DNA of 64,000 bases from Bacteroidota bacterium (GCA_016706865.1 JADJIS010000002.1:558001-622000); one strand, 5' to 3'; positions 9,457 through 19,080 are shown, numbered from the stretch's first letter. Made by a program: numbers and translations. Notes: a model not told the origin generated them from the letters alone.

Positions 9457-9676
9457 GTGAGGCTCTCACTCTTCGCGAGGGTCTCACTTACAGTAAACCA
9501 AAAAATTTCGCAAGAAATTTAAACTCCTTTATATGGTATCAAGAATCAGGTATCAAGTATCAGGAAAACAAATGGGTGCGATTTACCTTAAATTCGGAGG
9601 AGGTGAGGCTTTCGCTCTTCGCGAAGGTCTCACTAATGTTAAACCTAAAAAATTTCGCAAGAAATTTAAACTCCTC
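9457..9676. repeat. Pair of ~73-bp repeats containing the palindromic family
   Basis: Two related units begin at 9457 and about 9602. Each starts with the palindrome GTGAGGCT...CTCTTCGCGA.GGTCTCACT and ends with AAATTTCGCAAGAAATTT, itself an inverted repeat. The second unit runs into the mce 3' end. The rest of the 424-bp gap between the M61 and mce genes contains no supported gene. Confidence 0.75.
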
Positions 9677-10100
9677 ACTCCTCTCTCCTTTCTCCTTTCT
9701 CCTCCCTCTCCATGCACAACTCCACCAAAATCCCCCCGGTACTTTTCGGATGCAAAAAACAAATCAATTTATTATCCGCACCCGGTAAAGGTTCTTTGTT
9801 TAATAAAATAAATCCTTCCGCTTCCATGCGTTTCATTTCTGCATAAATATCGTCAACGGCAAATGCGATGTGGTGAATTCCTTCGCCGCGTTTTTCAATA
9901 AATTTTTCTATTGCTGATTCATCATTTGTTGCTTGCAATAATTCTACTTTTGTTTCGCCCATCATAAAAAAAGAGGTTTGCACACCTTCTCTTTCTACAC
10001 CCTCAATTTTATAATGTTGTTTGCCAAATAATTTTGCGAATAAAATATTGGCAGCTTCCAGATTTTTAACTGCAATTCCGATGTGTTCTATCTTTTTCAT
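9675..10100 (-). CDS. mce: Methylmalonyl-CoA epimerase
   Basis: The enzyme interconverts R- and S-methylmalonyl-CoA, linking propionate metabolism to succinyl-CoA through a cytosolic metal-dependent reaction. The 141-residue glyoxalase/VOC-fold protein opens with KKIEHIGIAVKNLEAA, with the metal-binding His at 6, and contains GEGIHHIAFAVDDI (about 73-86) and the closing FLHPKSTGGILVELC. The family normally ends near that point; here the extra C-terminal residues EREEKGERREE are encoded by a purine-rich repeat tract. A TAnnTTTG element sits four bases before the ATG, suggesting a leaderless mRNA. No mutase gene is in the window. Confidence 0.93.
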   Translation of the reverse strand: MKKIEHIGIAVKNLEAANILFAKLFGKQHYKIEGVEREGVQTSFFMMGETKVELLQATNDESAIEKFIEKRGEGIHHIAFAVDDIYAEMKRMEAEGFILLNKEPLPGADNKLICFLHPKSTGGILVELCMEREEKGERREE

Positions 10101-10104
10101 ATCT

Positions 10105-10112
10105 CAAAAGTA
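10105..10112 (-). promoter_or_regulatory. -7 element abutting mce start (leaderless-like)
   Basis: Minus-strand TACTTTTG matches TAnnTTTG. Only four bases separate it from the mce ATG, whose position is fixed by family similarity. Confidence 0.5.
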
Positions 10113-10177
10113 GGAGGTACCATGCACTCAATATGCATTTCTGCCTAAAAAATTTACCAAAACCCGAACTTTTGATA

Positions 10178-10185
10178 TAGCTTTG
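10178..10185 (+). promoter_or_regulatory. -7 element upstream of iscS
   Basis: TAGCTTTG, an exact TAnnTTTG match, ends 28 nt before the iscS ATG and is divergent from the mce promoter. Confidence 0.5.
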
Positions 10186-10213
10186 TGTTTTAGAATTAGT
10201 CTAAATAACAATT

Positions 10214-11431
10214 ATGCTCAAACTACCTATATATCTGGATAATAGCGCCACCACGCCTGCCGACCCTCGTGTTGTTGATACCATGGTGCCTTACTTTTAC
10301 GAACATTTTGGCAATGCGGCAAGCAGAAACCATCCTTTTGGCTGGGAAGCCGAAGGTGCGGTAGACAAAGCCCGTGAACAAATTGCAAAACTTATAAATG
10401 CTTCCGATAAGGAGATCATCCTTACTTCCGGTGCTACAGAGGCTGATAATCTCGCTATTAAAGGGGTTTTCGATATGTATTCCAGGAAGGGTAACCATAT
10501 AGTTACAGTTACCACGGAGCATAAAGCAGTTTTGGATACTTGCAAACACCTCGAAAAACAAGGAGCTGAAGTTACTTATCTCAAAACCGACAACGAAGGA
10601 AATATCGATCTTAACGAACTGGAAAGTGTAATTACCGATAAAACCATTTTGGTGGCTGTAATGTATGCCAACAATGAGATCGGCACCATCCACCCCATTA
10701 AAAAAATTGCTGAAATTGCCCATAAAAAGGGTGCTTTATTGTTTACGGATGCAACACAGGCTGCAGGTAAAATTTCTATAGATGTGGAGCGCGACGGTAT
10801 CGACCTTATGGCCTTTACCGCTCACAAAATGTATGGTCCGAAGGGTGTTGGAGCCTTGTACGTGCGCAGAAAGAACCCTAGGGTAAAAGTTACTGCCCAA
10901 ATGGACGGCGGAGGTCACGAACGCGGAATGCGCAGCGGTACATTAAATGTACCCGGTATTGTTGGTTTTGGCAAAGCTGCCGAACTTGCTATGCTCGAAA
11001 TGGACGCAGATGCTGCAAGACTAAGCAAAATGCGCGATCGTCTGGAAACAGAACTTATGAAAATTGAAGAGTCGTATGTGAATGGAAACCGCGAAAGCCG
11101 TTTGCCACATATTTCCAATATTTCCTTCAAATATGTTGAAGGAGAGGGATTAATGATGGCATTCAACCAAAATATTGCCGTAAGCAGTGGATCTGCCTGC
11201 ACAAGTGCTTCATTAGAACCAAGTTATGTGTTAAAAGCACTCGGTTTAGGTGATGACCTTGCACATTCCAGTATTCGTTTTTCACTCGGCAGATTTACAA
11301 CCGACGAACAAATTGATTATACCATAGAACACGTTAGAACAGCAGTGCTAAAATTGAGAGAAATGAGTCCACTTTGGGAAATGTTTAAAGATGGAATTGA
11401 TCTCAGCACGATCGAATGGGCAGCGCATTGA
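10214..11431 (+). CDS. iscS: Cysteine desulfurase (IscS type)
   Basis: This PLP enzyme removes sulfur from cysteine and passes it as persulfide to IscU for Fe-S cluster assembly. The 405-residue protein opens with YLDNSATTPADPRV and carries TSGATEADNLAI (about 71-82), the PLP lysine in FTAHKMYGPKG (K205) and the sulfur-accepting Cys in SSGSACTSASLEPS (C329), in the IscS/NifS group I context. Length is normal. iscU and iscA follow on the same strand after gaps of 208 and 107 bp, forming a core Isc cluster without iscR, hscBA or fdx. Confidence 0.96.
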   Translation: MLKLPIYLDNSATTPADPRVVDTMVPYFYEHFGNAASRNHPFGWEAEGAVDKAREQIAKLINASDKEIILTSGATEADNLAIKGVFDMYSRKGNHIVTVTTEHKAVLDTCKHLEKQGAEVTYLKTDNEGNIDLNELESVITDKTILVAVMYANNEIGTIHPIKKIAEIAHKKGALLFTDATQAAGKISIDVERDGIDLMAFTAHKMYGPKGVGALYVRRKNPRVKVTAQMDGGGHERGMRSGTLNVPGIVGFGKAAELAMLEMDADAARLSKMRDRLETELMKIEESYVNGNRESRLPHISNISFKYVEGEGLMMAFNQNIAVSSGSACTSASLEPSYVLKALGLGDDLAHSSIRFSLGRFTTDEQIDYTIEHVRTAVLKLREMSPLWEMFKDGIDLSTIEWAAH

Positions 11432-11639
11432 TCAGCCGCGGCTGATTAGCAAATGTGAAGGTTTTATGAATTATTGAACGAAAAATTTGTTAAGATGATA
11501 AATGAGTAATGAATTTTAACCCAAGTAGGATTAAACTCACGAATCACGCCTCATGATTCACGAAAAAACGAAAAGTAAAAACATAAATCCGAGTAGTTTG
11601 GTAAATTAATATTCCCTCACTACTCACTAAATTAAAGTT

Positions 11640-12059
11640 ATGGCATATTCAAAAAAAGTATTGGATCACTACGAGAATCCTCAAAATGTGGGAACGCTCG
11701 ACAATAAGAAAAAAGAAGTGGGCACCGGATTAGTTGGAGCTCCTGAGTGTGGTGATGTTATGCGTTTACAGATCGAGGTTGATCCTGAAACACAAAAGAT
11801 CGTTGACGCTAAATTTAAAACCTTTGGTTGCGGAAGTGCAATTGCTTCTTCCTCATTAGCTACAGAATGGCTAAAAGGAAAAACAATTGATGAGGCTTTA
11901 ACAATTGATAATATGGATATAGTGGAAGAGCTGGCTTTGCCTCCGGTTAAAATTCACTGTTCCGTATTAGCCGAAGACGCTATCAAAGCAGCAATTCAGG
12001 ACTACCGTATTAAGAACGGTCTTGAGGCGTTGGTTTTGGAAGATAAAATTGTTCATTAA
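11640..12059 (+). CDS. iscU: Fe-S cluster scaffold IscU
   Basis: IscU is the cytosolic scaffold on which 2Fe-2S and 4Fe-4S clusters are built with sulfur from IscS. The 139-residue protein shows all three ligand cysteines: GAPECGDVM (C37), FGCGSAIASSS (C64) and LPPVKIHCSVLAEDAI (C107). The LPPVK chaperone-binding motif next to C107 marks it as IscU rather than SufU or NifU. The 208-bp gap behind iscS holds a degenerate copy of the CACGATTCACG repeat, so the genes may have separate transcripts. Confidence 0.96.
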   Translation: MAYSKKVLDHYENPQNVGTLDNKKKEVGTGLVGAPECGDVMRLQIEVDPETQKIVDAKFKTFGCGSAIASSSLATEWLKGKTIDEALTIDNMDIVEELALPPVKIHCSVLAEDAIKAAIQDYRIKNGLEALVLEDKIVH

Positions 12060-12101
12060 TACAATAATATTTATTGGTGATTTTTATTCTCAAGAATGAT
12101 T

Positions 12102-12118
12102 TTATCGCATTGCGATAA
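12102..12118. other. Perfect inverted repeat between iscU and iscA
   Basis: TTATCGCA-T-TGCGATAA is an 8-bp perfect palindrome with a one-base centre, followed by TTTTC. It could be a weak terminator for iscU or a dimeric-regulator site; sequence alone does not decide. The tight 1-nt loop makes an operator slightly more likely than a hairpin. Confidence 0.4.
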
Positions 12119-12136
12119 TTTTCTTGCGAAGGATAT

Positions 12137-12164
12137 CTAACTACTAAATACTAACTACTAAATA
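12137..12164 (+). repeat. 14-bp direct duplication before iscA start
   Basis: CTAACTACTAAATA occurs twice head to tail, ending two bases before the iscA ATG, so it forms the whole proximal leader of that gene. Confidence 0.75.
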
Positions 12165-12166
12165 CT

Positions 12167-12493
12167 ATGATATTCATCAGCGAACTTGCAAAAGAAAAAG
12201 TAGAAGACCTAAAATCCCAGGCGGGATTAGGACAAGACTTCTTTATTCGCATTAGCGTTGTAGGAGGTGGTTGCAGTGGATTGAGTTATAAAATGGATTT
12301 TGATAACGAAGAAAAACCGGGCGATCAGTTATTTGAGGACAGAGGCGAAAAATTAGTTACCGACCTCAAAAGTTTCCTCTATTTATGTGATACAACTTTA
12401 GATTATTCCGACGGACTAAATGGAAAAGGCTTTCAATTTATCAACCCAAATGCAGGAAGAACTTGCGGATGTGGAGAAAGTTTTGCAGTTTAG
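12167..12493 (+). CDS. iscA: A-type Fe-S carrier (IscA/HesB)
   Basis: A-type carriers accept clusters from IscU and deliver them to apo-proteins. The 108-residue protein has the family cysteines in GGGCSGLSY (C36) and the C-terminal CGCGESF (C100 and C102), plus the FINPNAGRTCGCG signature. It could be named ErpA or SufA on sequence alone; iscA is chosen from its place after iscS and iscU. A strong terminator-like hairpin follows. Confidence 0.92.
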   Translation: MIFISELAKEKVEDLKSQAGLGQDFFIRISVVGGGCSGLSYKMDFDNEEKPGDQLFEDRGEKLVTDLKSFLYLCDTTLDYSDGLNGKGFQFINPNAGRTCGCGESFAV

Positions 12494-12522
12494 TATCTCT
12501 TTTCTATTCATACTTGAACTTT

Positions 12523-12556
12523 AACCTCTTTGGCAGGCAGCCTGAGAGGTTTTTTA
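12523..12556 (+). terminator. Intrinsic terminator after iscA
   Basis: AACCTCT and AGAGGTT pair around an inner CAGG-CAG-CCTG stem and are followed by TTTTTT. It lies 30 bp past the iscA stop on the same strand. Confidence 0.75.
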
Positions 12557-12801
12557 TGTTATAATTGTTGAAAAAGGAGTTATAATGTCCTCCATATTAT
12601 GACCTGAAATGCTTGCTGCTACTGCTTTTTGGTAATAAAATCCAACCCAGATCCTCTTATCGGCCAACTTTTTGACCCATTTTACATCGGAAATTATCAA
12701 AAACTGTGTTTTCACAGCCTTTGGGCGCGATGCATCTTTACGTTGGATGTATAAACATATATCCGTTTAAACCAATGTTAAAATTCAATTAATAACTATT
12801 T
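12557..12801. other. Intergenic DNA, nothing recognised
   Basis: With the terminator this makes a 308-bp gap. I see no ORF, repeat or clear TAnnTTTG promoter; a promoter for the following T9SS gene must lie here but is not identifiable. Confidence 0.5.
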
Positions 12802-15800
12802 ATGCGCGCAAACTTCTTACTCAACAAGGTAAAAACACCCATTTTCCTGTTAGTGATCTTAACCCTGACCACTTTAGAAACATCTGCTCAAACAGCTTTA
12901 TGGAAAAACCGTTTAAATGGTGCCGGTGATAATTCTGACCGCTATAATAACGCGATTACCGATGCCCTCGGCAATTTTTACCTTACTGGTTACACAGTAA
13001 ATCCGGGAACAGGAAAAGATTTTTTAACCGCGAAACTTAATGCTTCCGGAGATACATTATGGACCAGAAAATATAATTATTTATCCAACTTGGACGATGA
13101 AGCTAATTTCATTGCAATTGATGCTGCCGGAAATATTACGGTTACCGGATATTCCGATGGTGGTTCTACCTCCACAAAAAATGATATTCTAACAATTCAA
13201 TATAATTCGTCAGGAACACTTTTGTGGTCAGCCCGATATAATTATGCAACTGCAAATGAAGATGAATTTCCTGCTGCTATGTCGATTGATGCTTCCAATA
13301 ATATTTTTATTTCCGGAAGAAGTGATCACGATGCCGCAAATATTGATGATATCATTACATTAAAATATAATTCGGCCGGTGTGCAGCAATGGGCTGTTCG
13401 TTATGATGCAGGTCTAACCGACAGAGCTGCAGGAACTGTTGCTGATAATAGTGGTGGATGTATCATAACCGGAAGAACGGATAATGGATTAAATGAAGAT
13501 ATTATTACAATAAGTTATTCAACTTTAGGAACAATAAACTGGACTAAGGTTTATTCGGGTCCCGGTGGTGACGATAGAGGTCAGGCAATTGTAAGAGATG
13601 CATCAGGAAATATTTATGTTGGTGGAATTCGATTTAATGGAAGTGATGATGATTATGTAACACTAAAATATAATAGCACCGGAGTTCAACAATGGGCAAA
13701 AATATTTGATGGCGGGGATAATGATAGAATCTCTACAATTAAAGCAGATGCCTCCGCGAATATTTATGTAACAGGCCAAAGCGATATTATTGGCGGAGGT
13801 TCTACTGATTATAATTTCAGAACAATAAAATATAATTCCGCTGGTGTTCAACAATGGAATACTGTAACAGGTAATCCTGTGTTACAGGAAGATGTTCCAT
13901 CTGATATTTTTATCGACGCTTCCGCAAATGTTTATGTAACTGGAAAAAGTGACGCAGCTGCAGGTGGAACTCTAAATTATGAATTTATGACCGTTAAATA
14001 TAATTCGTTGGGTGCGCAGCAATGGATAAAATATTATGACGGAACAATTGCAAATTCTGAGGATATCCCATCCAATATTTTAGTTGATGCAACAGGAAAT
14101 GTATGGATAAGCGGAGGGGTTAATTTTACTGCTACTCAAAAAGATGCAACCTTAATTAAATATAATAGTACAGGAGTATTTCAGTTTGCAAAAACATTTA
14201 ATGGAAAAGGTGATTTTACCGATAAAGCAAATGCTATAGCAACAGATGCTTCCAATAATTTATATATTACAGGATATACCATTTCAGCCGGAGCACAACG
14301 AGATATTTTAGTACAAAAAGTAAGTCCGGCAGGAGTAACACTATGGTCGCGCACATTTAATGGTACCGACGAAAACGACGAGGGACTCGCAATTACAACC
14401 GATATTTCAGGAAATGTTTATGTAGCAGGTTATAGTAATGGCGCCGGTACATTTGACGATTGTATCGTTTTAAAATATAATACTTCCGGTGTATTACAGT
14501 GGTCGGCAATTTATAATTATGCGGCAAATCAATTGGATAAACTTGTTTCAATTGGAGTTTCCGCAATAGGTGATATTTATGTTACCGGTTATAGTGATGG
14601 AGATCCTTCTCCTTTAATTACAAATTACGATTATATCACAATGAAATATAATGCACTGGGTTTACAACAATGGGTTAGCAGATTTAATGGAGTTGGAAAT
14701 GCCAACGATAAACCAAATAAATTGGTATTATCCGGAAATAAAATATTTATTACCGGCGAAAGTTTTAACGGCACGAATAATGACATCGTAACAATAAAAT
14801 ACGACAATTTCGGAGCCTCGGTTGCTCAGGCGACATTCGCAGGAACAAGTGGTGGAAATGATGCAGGAGAAAGCATGTTCGCAATTGGTTCCTCCATTTA
14901 TGTAACAGGATCTGAATTTGTAAGCGGGAATTTTGATGATTATGTTACTTTGAAATATGATACTATGCTTACGCAGTTGTGGAAAAAAACATACAACGGA
15001 ACAGGAGATGCAATTGATATCGCGTTTGGAATTTCTGCAACAGCAACAGATGTTTATGTAACGGGCAGCAGTGCAGGAACCACATCATTAAATGATATTG
15101 CTTTAATCAGATACAATGCTGCAACAGGAACGCAAAACTGGGCAAAAAGATATACCAGTGGCGGCGCATTTAACGATGAAGGATACAGTGTTGTAACGGA
15201 TGCTTCCGGAAATATTTATACGGCAGGTAAAACCGGAAATGCAACAAATATTTCAGATTATTTAGCAATGAATTATAATACAATTGGAACAAAATTGTTA
15301 ACATTAAAATATAACGGAACAGGTTTAGGTGAAGATGTTGGAAAACAAGCTATTTTGGATAATAATGGTTATCTATATATAACCGGATATAGTAAAGGAA
15401 CAGGAAATACAAATTTTGATTTTACAACAGTTAAATATTGTACTCCTCTACCTGAAGCTGTTGTTGTTGCCGGTGGAGCGACAACTATTTGTACTGGCGA
15501 CAGTGTAGCATTAAATGCAAATACAGGCGCTGGACTTACTTACCAATGGAAAAAAGGAAAACCGAATATTGTAGGTGCAACATCAGCAACATATTATGCA
15601 AAATCTTCAGGCGCATATAAAGTTGTAGTTACAAATGCAAACGGTTGTACAAAAACTTCCAATGTTATTAACGTTACCGCAATCACTTGTAAACAAGATG
15701 GAAGCCCGGAAATTGGAATGAATCTGGAAGCAATGCCAAATCCATTTTCCGAAACTACAATGTTGAATTTTGTAAATATTACTGAAGAAGCCATTTTAAA

Positions 15801-15957
15801 TATTTATGATATTACCGGAAAACATATATTATCACAAAATATTTTGCCTGGAACGGAATCTATTTCAATAGGAGAAGAATTAATTCCCGGAATATATACA
15901 GCTCATCTATCAAATAATTCATTTTCAAAAACACTTCAATTAATTAAAGTGGAGTGA
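12802..15957 (+). CDS. SBBP-repeat T9SS-secreted protein (1051 aa)
   Basis: A signal peptide (about 1-29, ending ETSAQ) is followed by more than a dozen beta-propeller SBBP repeats with the recurring core DASGNIYVTG and KYNSxGVQQW, spaced about 50-60 residues (30-870). Next come an Ig-like domain with CTGDSVALNA (about 895-970) and a type A T9SS sorting domain (about 980-1051) with AMPNPFSETT and YDITGKH. The protein should be exported by T9SS and anchored on, or released from, the cell surface. The ligand is unknown. It is homologous over its full length to the minus-strand protein at 24532-27450, but with the extra Ig-like domain. Confidence 0.88.
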   Translation: MRANFLLNKVKTPIFLLVILTLTTLETSAQTALWKNRLNGAGDNSDRYNNAITDALGNFYLTGYTVNPGTGKDFLTAKLNASGDTLWTRKYNYLSNLDDEANFIAIDAAGNITVTGYSDGGSTSTKNDILTIQYNSSGTLLWSARYNYATANEDEFPAAMSIDASNNIFISGRSDHDAANIDDIITLKYNSAGVQQWAVRYDAGLTDRAAGTVADNSGGCIITGRTDNGLNEDIITISYSTLGTINWTKVYSGPGGDDRGQAIVRDASGNIYVGGIRFNGSDDDYVTLKYNSTGVQQWAKIFDGGDNDRISTIKADASANIYVTGQSDIIGGGSTDYNFRTIKYNSAGVQQWNTVTGNPVLQEDVPSDIFIDASANVYVTGKSDAAAGGTLNYEFMTVKYNSLGAQQWIKYYDGTIANSEDIPSNILVDATGNVWISGGVNFTATQKDATLIKYNSTGVFQFAKTFNGKGDFTDKANAIATDASNNLYITGYTISAGAQRDILVQKVSPAGVTLWSRTFNGTDENDEGLAITTDISGNVYVAGYSNGAGTFDDCIVLKYNTSGVLQWSAIYNYAANQLDKLVSIGVSAIGDIYVTGYSDGDPSPLITNYDYITMKYNALGLQQWVSRFNGVGNANDKPNKLVLSGNKIFITGESFNGTNNDIVTIKYDNFGASVAQATFAGTSGGNDAGESMFAIGSSIYVTGSEFVSGNFDDYVTLKYDTMLTQLWKKTYNGTGDAIDIAFGISATATDVYVTGSSAGTTSLNDIALIRYNAATGTQNWAKRYTSGGAFNDEGYSVVTDASGNIYTAGKTGNATNISDYLAMNYNTIGTKLLTLKYNGTGLGEDVGKQAILDNNGYLYITGYSKGTGNTNFDFTTVKYCTPLPEAVVVAGGATTICTGDSVALNANTGAGLTYQWKKGKPNIVGATSATYYAKSSGAYKVVVTNANGCTKTSNVINVTAITCKQDGSPEIGMNLEAMPNPFSETTMLNFVNITEEAILNIYDITGKHILSQNILPGTESISIGEELIPGIYTAHLSNNSFSKTLQLIKVE

Positions 15958-15993
15958 TAAATAGTATACTTGAACATCATTTAATTAAATAAT

Positions 15994-18120
15994 ATGGAAC
16001 GCAAACTTTTAATATTCCCTTTTTTACTATTCGCTTATTCTTTTTTAATTGCCCAGGCACCTACAGAAAAAGAATTCGACTATAGGTATGGAGGTGATGA
16101 GTATGAAGAGCTGCATAAAATGTATCAATATCCTTCTGGTGAGATAATATTATTTGGTGAATCGAGTTCGGATGCGGAAGGAGATAAATCTCAAGACGCG
16201 TATGAAGCATTTCCCGGTATAAATTCCGGTGATTTCTGGATCATGAAGCTGGATGAATTTGGTGTAAAAATTTGGGATTACAGATACGGCGGTGCACAGC
16301 AAGAAATTGGAATAGATATGATTCCACTTGCAGATGGCAGCATAATTCTGGCAGGTGTTTCCAGTTCCGGAATTTCAGGTGAGCGCTCTCAGGCATGTTG
16401 GGGATATCTTGATTATTGGATGATTAAAATTGATGCTGCAGGTAATAAATTATGGGATAAAAGGTTTGGAACTAATTCGGCCGATTATTTTACAGAAATA
16501 ATTCAAACACAAGATGGAGGATTTGTTTTAGGAGGTTATACGGAAGGTGGAATTAGTGGTGATAAAACAGAAACGGCATGGGATATTGGTGCATATGAAT
16601 ATGATTATTGGATCGTAAAAACAGATGCTTCCGGAAATAAATTATGGGATAAAAGATATGGCGGAACGGAATTGGATCAAATGGATGGACTTGTAGAATT
16701 AAACGATGGCTCCCTTATGCTTGGCGGACATTCCGGATCAGGAATTAGCGGAGATAAAACAGCTCCTCAAATAGGACTTGGTGACTATTGGGTGGTTAAA
16801 ACTGATGCAAACGGAAATTATATCTGGGATAAAAAATACGGTGGAAACCTGGAGGAAAAATTTTATGATATGATCGTGGATTCTGATAATAATGTTTTAC
16901 TTGGAGGATATTCCAGATCAGATGATGGTGGTGATAAAACAGATGATGCATATAACGATGTTACTTATGGAAATACCTCCGATTTCTGGATAGTAAAAAT
17001 TAATGCCGATGGAAATATATTGTGGGATAATGTTTATGGTGGGATAAATTTTGAAGATGAATTCGGAAATATTCTCCAAACTTCTGATGGCGGATATTTA
17101 TTTACCGGTAATTCCTATTCACCAATCAGCGGAGAAAAATCGGAAAATAATTTAGGGGAAGAACAAATGTGGACTATAAAAACAGATATCAATGGTGTAG
17201 TGTTGTGGGATAAAACTTTATTAAATGGAGGACATGATGAGATCGGTTTAGGATTGGAGCTCAACGACGGTTGTTATTTATTTGGTACACAAACATATTC
17301 TCCGGCGGTAGGATATAAATCACAGCCTGCCTACGAATTTTTAACCGATGATCTTTGGATAGTAAAATTTTGTGATACCACCGCATTGGGACCAATTGCG
17401 GAATTTACTATAGAAGAGGATACTATTTGTGCTGAAACTTGTATCCCGTTTGTGTATGCAGGCACCGGAGCAACAAGTTATAGCTGGAGTTTTGATGGAG
17501 GAACACCAAGTACTTCCACCGATGCAGAACCAATAATTTGTTATAATGCAGAAGGAAGTTTTAATGTGACATTAATTGTTACAAACGATGTTGGATCTGA
17601 TACAATAAGTATGGATGATCTTATCACAGTTTTACCATCGGCACAACAGGTTAATTTGCCTCCAACAGCAATTTTATGTTCAGGAGAGGAATTATTTCTT
17701 GATTCAGGCAATGAAAATGCGATATGGAATGATGGAACAATTGGAAACACATTGATTGTTACTATACCGGGAGCTTATTGGGCTATTGACAGTAATAGTT
17801 GCGGGATTTTTTCAGATACTACCTTTGTAACTGAACAACAATGTAATTGTAATATAATTGCTCCCAATGCTTTTTCGCCAAATGAAGATGGAATAAATGA
17901 TAAATTCCGGTTAATTGCTACTTGTGATATTGAATTAACACTGTTTCAAATTTATAATCGCTGGGGACAATTAGTTTACGAAACCAATGATATTGATGCA
18001 CCCTGGGATGGTACTTTTGGCAATAAAATGCAACCTGTTGGAACTTACGTTTATACAGTAAAATATGGTAATATGAACGGTGATCAATTTGAAGATGGAA
18101 ATATTACGCTGATCCGATGA
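15994..18120 (+). CDS. T9SS type B secreted protein with PKD domain
   Basis: The 708-residue protein has a signal peptide (1-20), then about seven propeller-type repeats with the core DYWIVKTDASGNKLWDKRYG (about 25-455), a PKD domain (about 465-545, SYSWSFDGGTPST), a second Ig-like stretch, and a gliding-motility-associated C-terminal domain (about 620-708, NAFSPNEDGINDKF ... FQIYNRWGQLVYE). That last domain is the T9SS type B sorting signal, which usually directs proteins to the surface through the SprF/PorP route. It starts 36 bp after the SBBP protein on the same strand, so the two are likely co-expressed. Confidence 0.88.
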   Translation: MERKLLIFPFLLFAYSFLIAQAPTEKEFDYRYGGDEYEELHKMYQYPSGEIILFGESSSDAEGDKSQDAYEAFPGINSGDFWIMKLDEFGVKIWDYRYGGAQQEIGIDMIPLADGSIILAGVSSSGISGERSQACWGYLDYWMIKIDAAGNKLWDKRFGTNSADYFTEIIQTQDGGFVLGGYTEGGISGDKTETAWDIGAYEYDYWIVKTDASGNKLWDKRYGGTELDQMDGLVELNDGSLMLGGHSGSGISGDKTAPQIGLGDYWVVKTDANGNYIWDKKYGGNLEEKFYDMIVDSDNNVLLGGYSRSDDGGDKTDDAYNDVTYGNTSDFWIVKINADGNILWDNVYGGINFEDEFGNILQTSDGGYLFTGNSYSPISGEKSENNLGEEQMWTIKTDINGVVLWDKTLLNGGHDEIGLGLELNDGCYLFGTQTYSPAVGYKSQPAYEFLTDDLWIVKFCDTTALGPIAEFTIEEDTICAETCIPFVYAGTGATSYSWSFDGGTPSTSTDAEPIICYNAEGSFNVTLIVTNDVGSDTISMDDLITVLPSAQQVNLPPTAILCSGEELFLDSGNENAIWNDGTIGNTLIVTIPGAYWAIDSNSCGIFSDTTFVTEQQCNCNIIAPNAFSPNEDGINDKFRLIATCDIELTLFQIYNRWGQLVYETNDIDAPWDGTFGNKMQPVGTYVYTVKYGNMNGDQFEDGNITLIR

Positions 18121-18183
18121 CTTTATATTTATAAATGTATAGAAAGGTGTAATTTTTATTTAACAAATTTTTGCAAAAAATGA

Positions 18184-19080
18184 TCATTTATATTCATATC
18201 TATAGCTTAATCCATCACTATTTTGCTCTTCAATTAACCTGTTTTTCTTATCATATACATACAATGTGATAAAAGTTGAATTTTGATTTGATCTGTTTCT
18301 ATCTAAAAAATAGGATTTTTTAGATAGCACGAATCCTTTTTCCTTATATTCATATTGTATGCTGTCAGGATCATCCTTATTTGAATTAAAGGAATAATTT
18401 TGGGTGATCAAATTTCCTAAACTATCATACTTGAAAGATGTGATATAAAGCGTATCCGTTATTTCATAATAACCAAATAATTTTGTTGCAACTACCTTTA
18501 CCAAACGATTAGAACTTGTGTCATAAGTATTTATATAGGATGTCATTTCGTAGCGCCCAATAACGATCATTGTACTATCTTCATAGATCTGATCATATGT
18601 GGTTTCGGGATTGCCTTTGATGTCATAATTTCTGATATTGATAACAGGTGTAATTGTTTCTTGCGGATATAATGTTATTTCCCGTTTAATATTTCCATTG
18701 TCGTAATAGGAATAATTTTGTATTAACATGGTGTCTTCATGTCTTATTACAATTTTTTGACTTAGGTTAGTATTATCATAATGGTGAATAGTTGTTTGTT
18801 GAATTTCACCGTTACGATTTTTTTCTATACTTTGAAGCAACAATGTAACCGCATAGGAGTTCTCCACTATGCTTACGGTATCGCCGGAGTTGCTGCCATA
18901 ATAAATTTCTTTAATGCAATTTCCGAGCGAATCAAAATATTCTTCCTTGTGTTTTATTTCGTTATCTGATCTTACTATATAAGTTGTTTTTATTTCTGCA
19001 ACTAAAATTGGATCTTCCGTTTTAGTTTTACAAGAATTCAAAACAAATAGTAGAATAACTATTAAAGGTACTTTATTCAT
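18184..19080 (-). CDS. YD-repeat-like lipoprotein
   Basis: The 298-residue protein has a lipoprotein signal ending LFVLNSC (lipobox Cys at about 17). The mature part contains at least five degenerate YD-type units such as YFDSLGNCIKE, YYDNGNIKREI, NYDIKGNPETT, KYDSLGNLITQ and YDKKNRLIEEQ. YD repeats build the beta-shell of RHS proteins, but this one is far too short for a toxin shell and has no toxin tail. It is the last gene of the operon; its ATG overlaps the previous stop by 8 bp (ATGAATAA). Function unknown. Confidence 0.75.
   Translation of the reverse strand: MNKVPLIVILLFVLNSCKTKTEDPILVAEIKTTYIVRSDNEIKHKEEYFDSLGNCIKEIYYGSNSGDTVSIVENSYAVTLLLQSIEKNRNGEIQQTTIHHYDNTNLSQKIVIRHEDTMLIQNYSYYDNGNIKREITLYPQETITPVINIRNYDIKGNPETTYDQIYEDSTMIVIGRYEMTSYINTYDTSSNRLVKVVATKLFGYYEITDTLYITSFKYDSLGNLITQNYSFNSNKDDPDSIQYEYKEKGFVLSKKSYFLDRNRSNQNSTFITLYVYDKKNRLIEEQNSDGLSYRYEYK

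Noticed and set aside
9533..9811. Two overlapping plus-strand ORFs of 92 and 70 codons
   Set aside because: They cover palindromic repeats and the antisense of the mce 3' end; no similarity or start context.
10223..10723. 166-codon antisense ORF within iscS, and similar long antisense ORFs at 2921-3322 and 48350-48682
   Set aside because: Shadows of well-supported genes; Cys/Ile/Phe-rich translations without domain signal.
18121..18183. AT-rich TTTTTGCAAAAA palindrome between the convergent T9SS and YD-lipoprotein genes as a bidirectional terminator
   Set aside because: The stem is purely A/T with one GC pair and would be unstable; not reported as a terminator.
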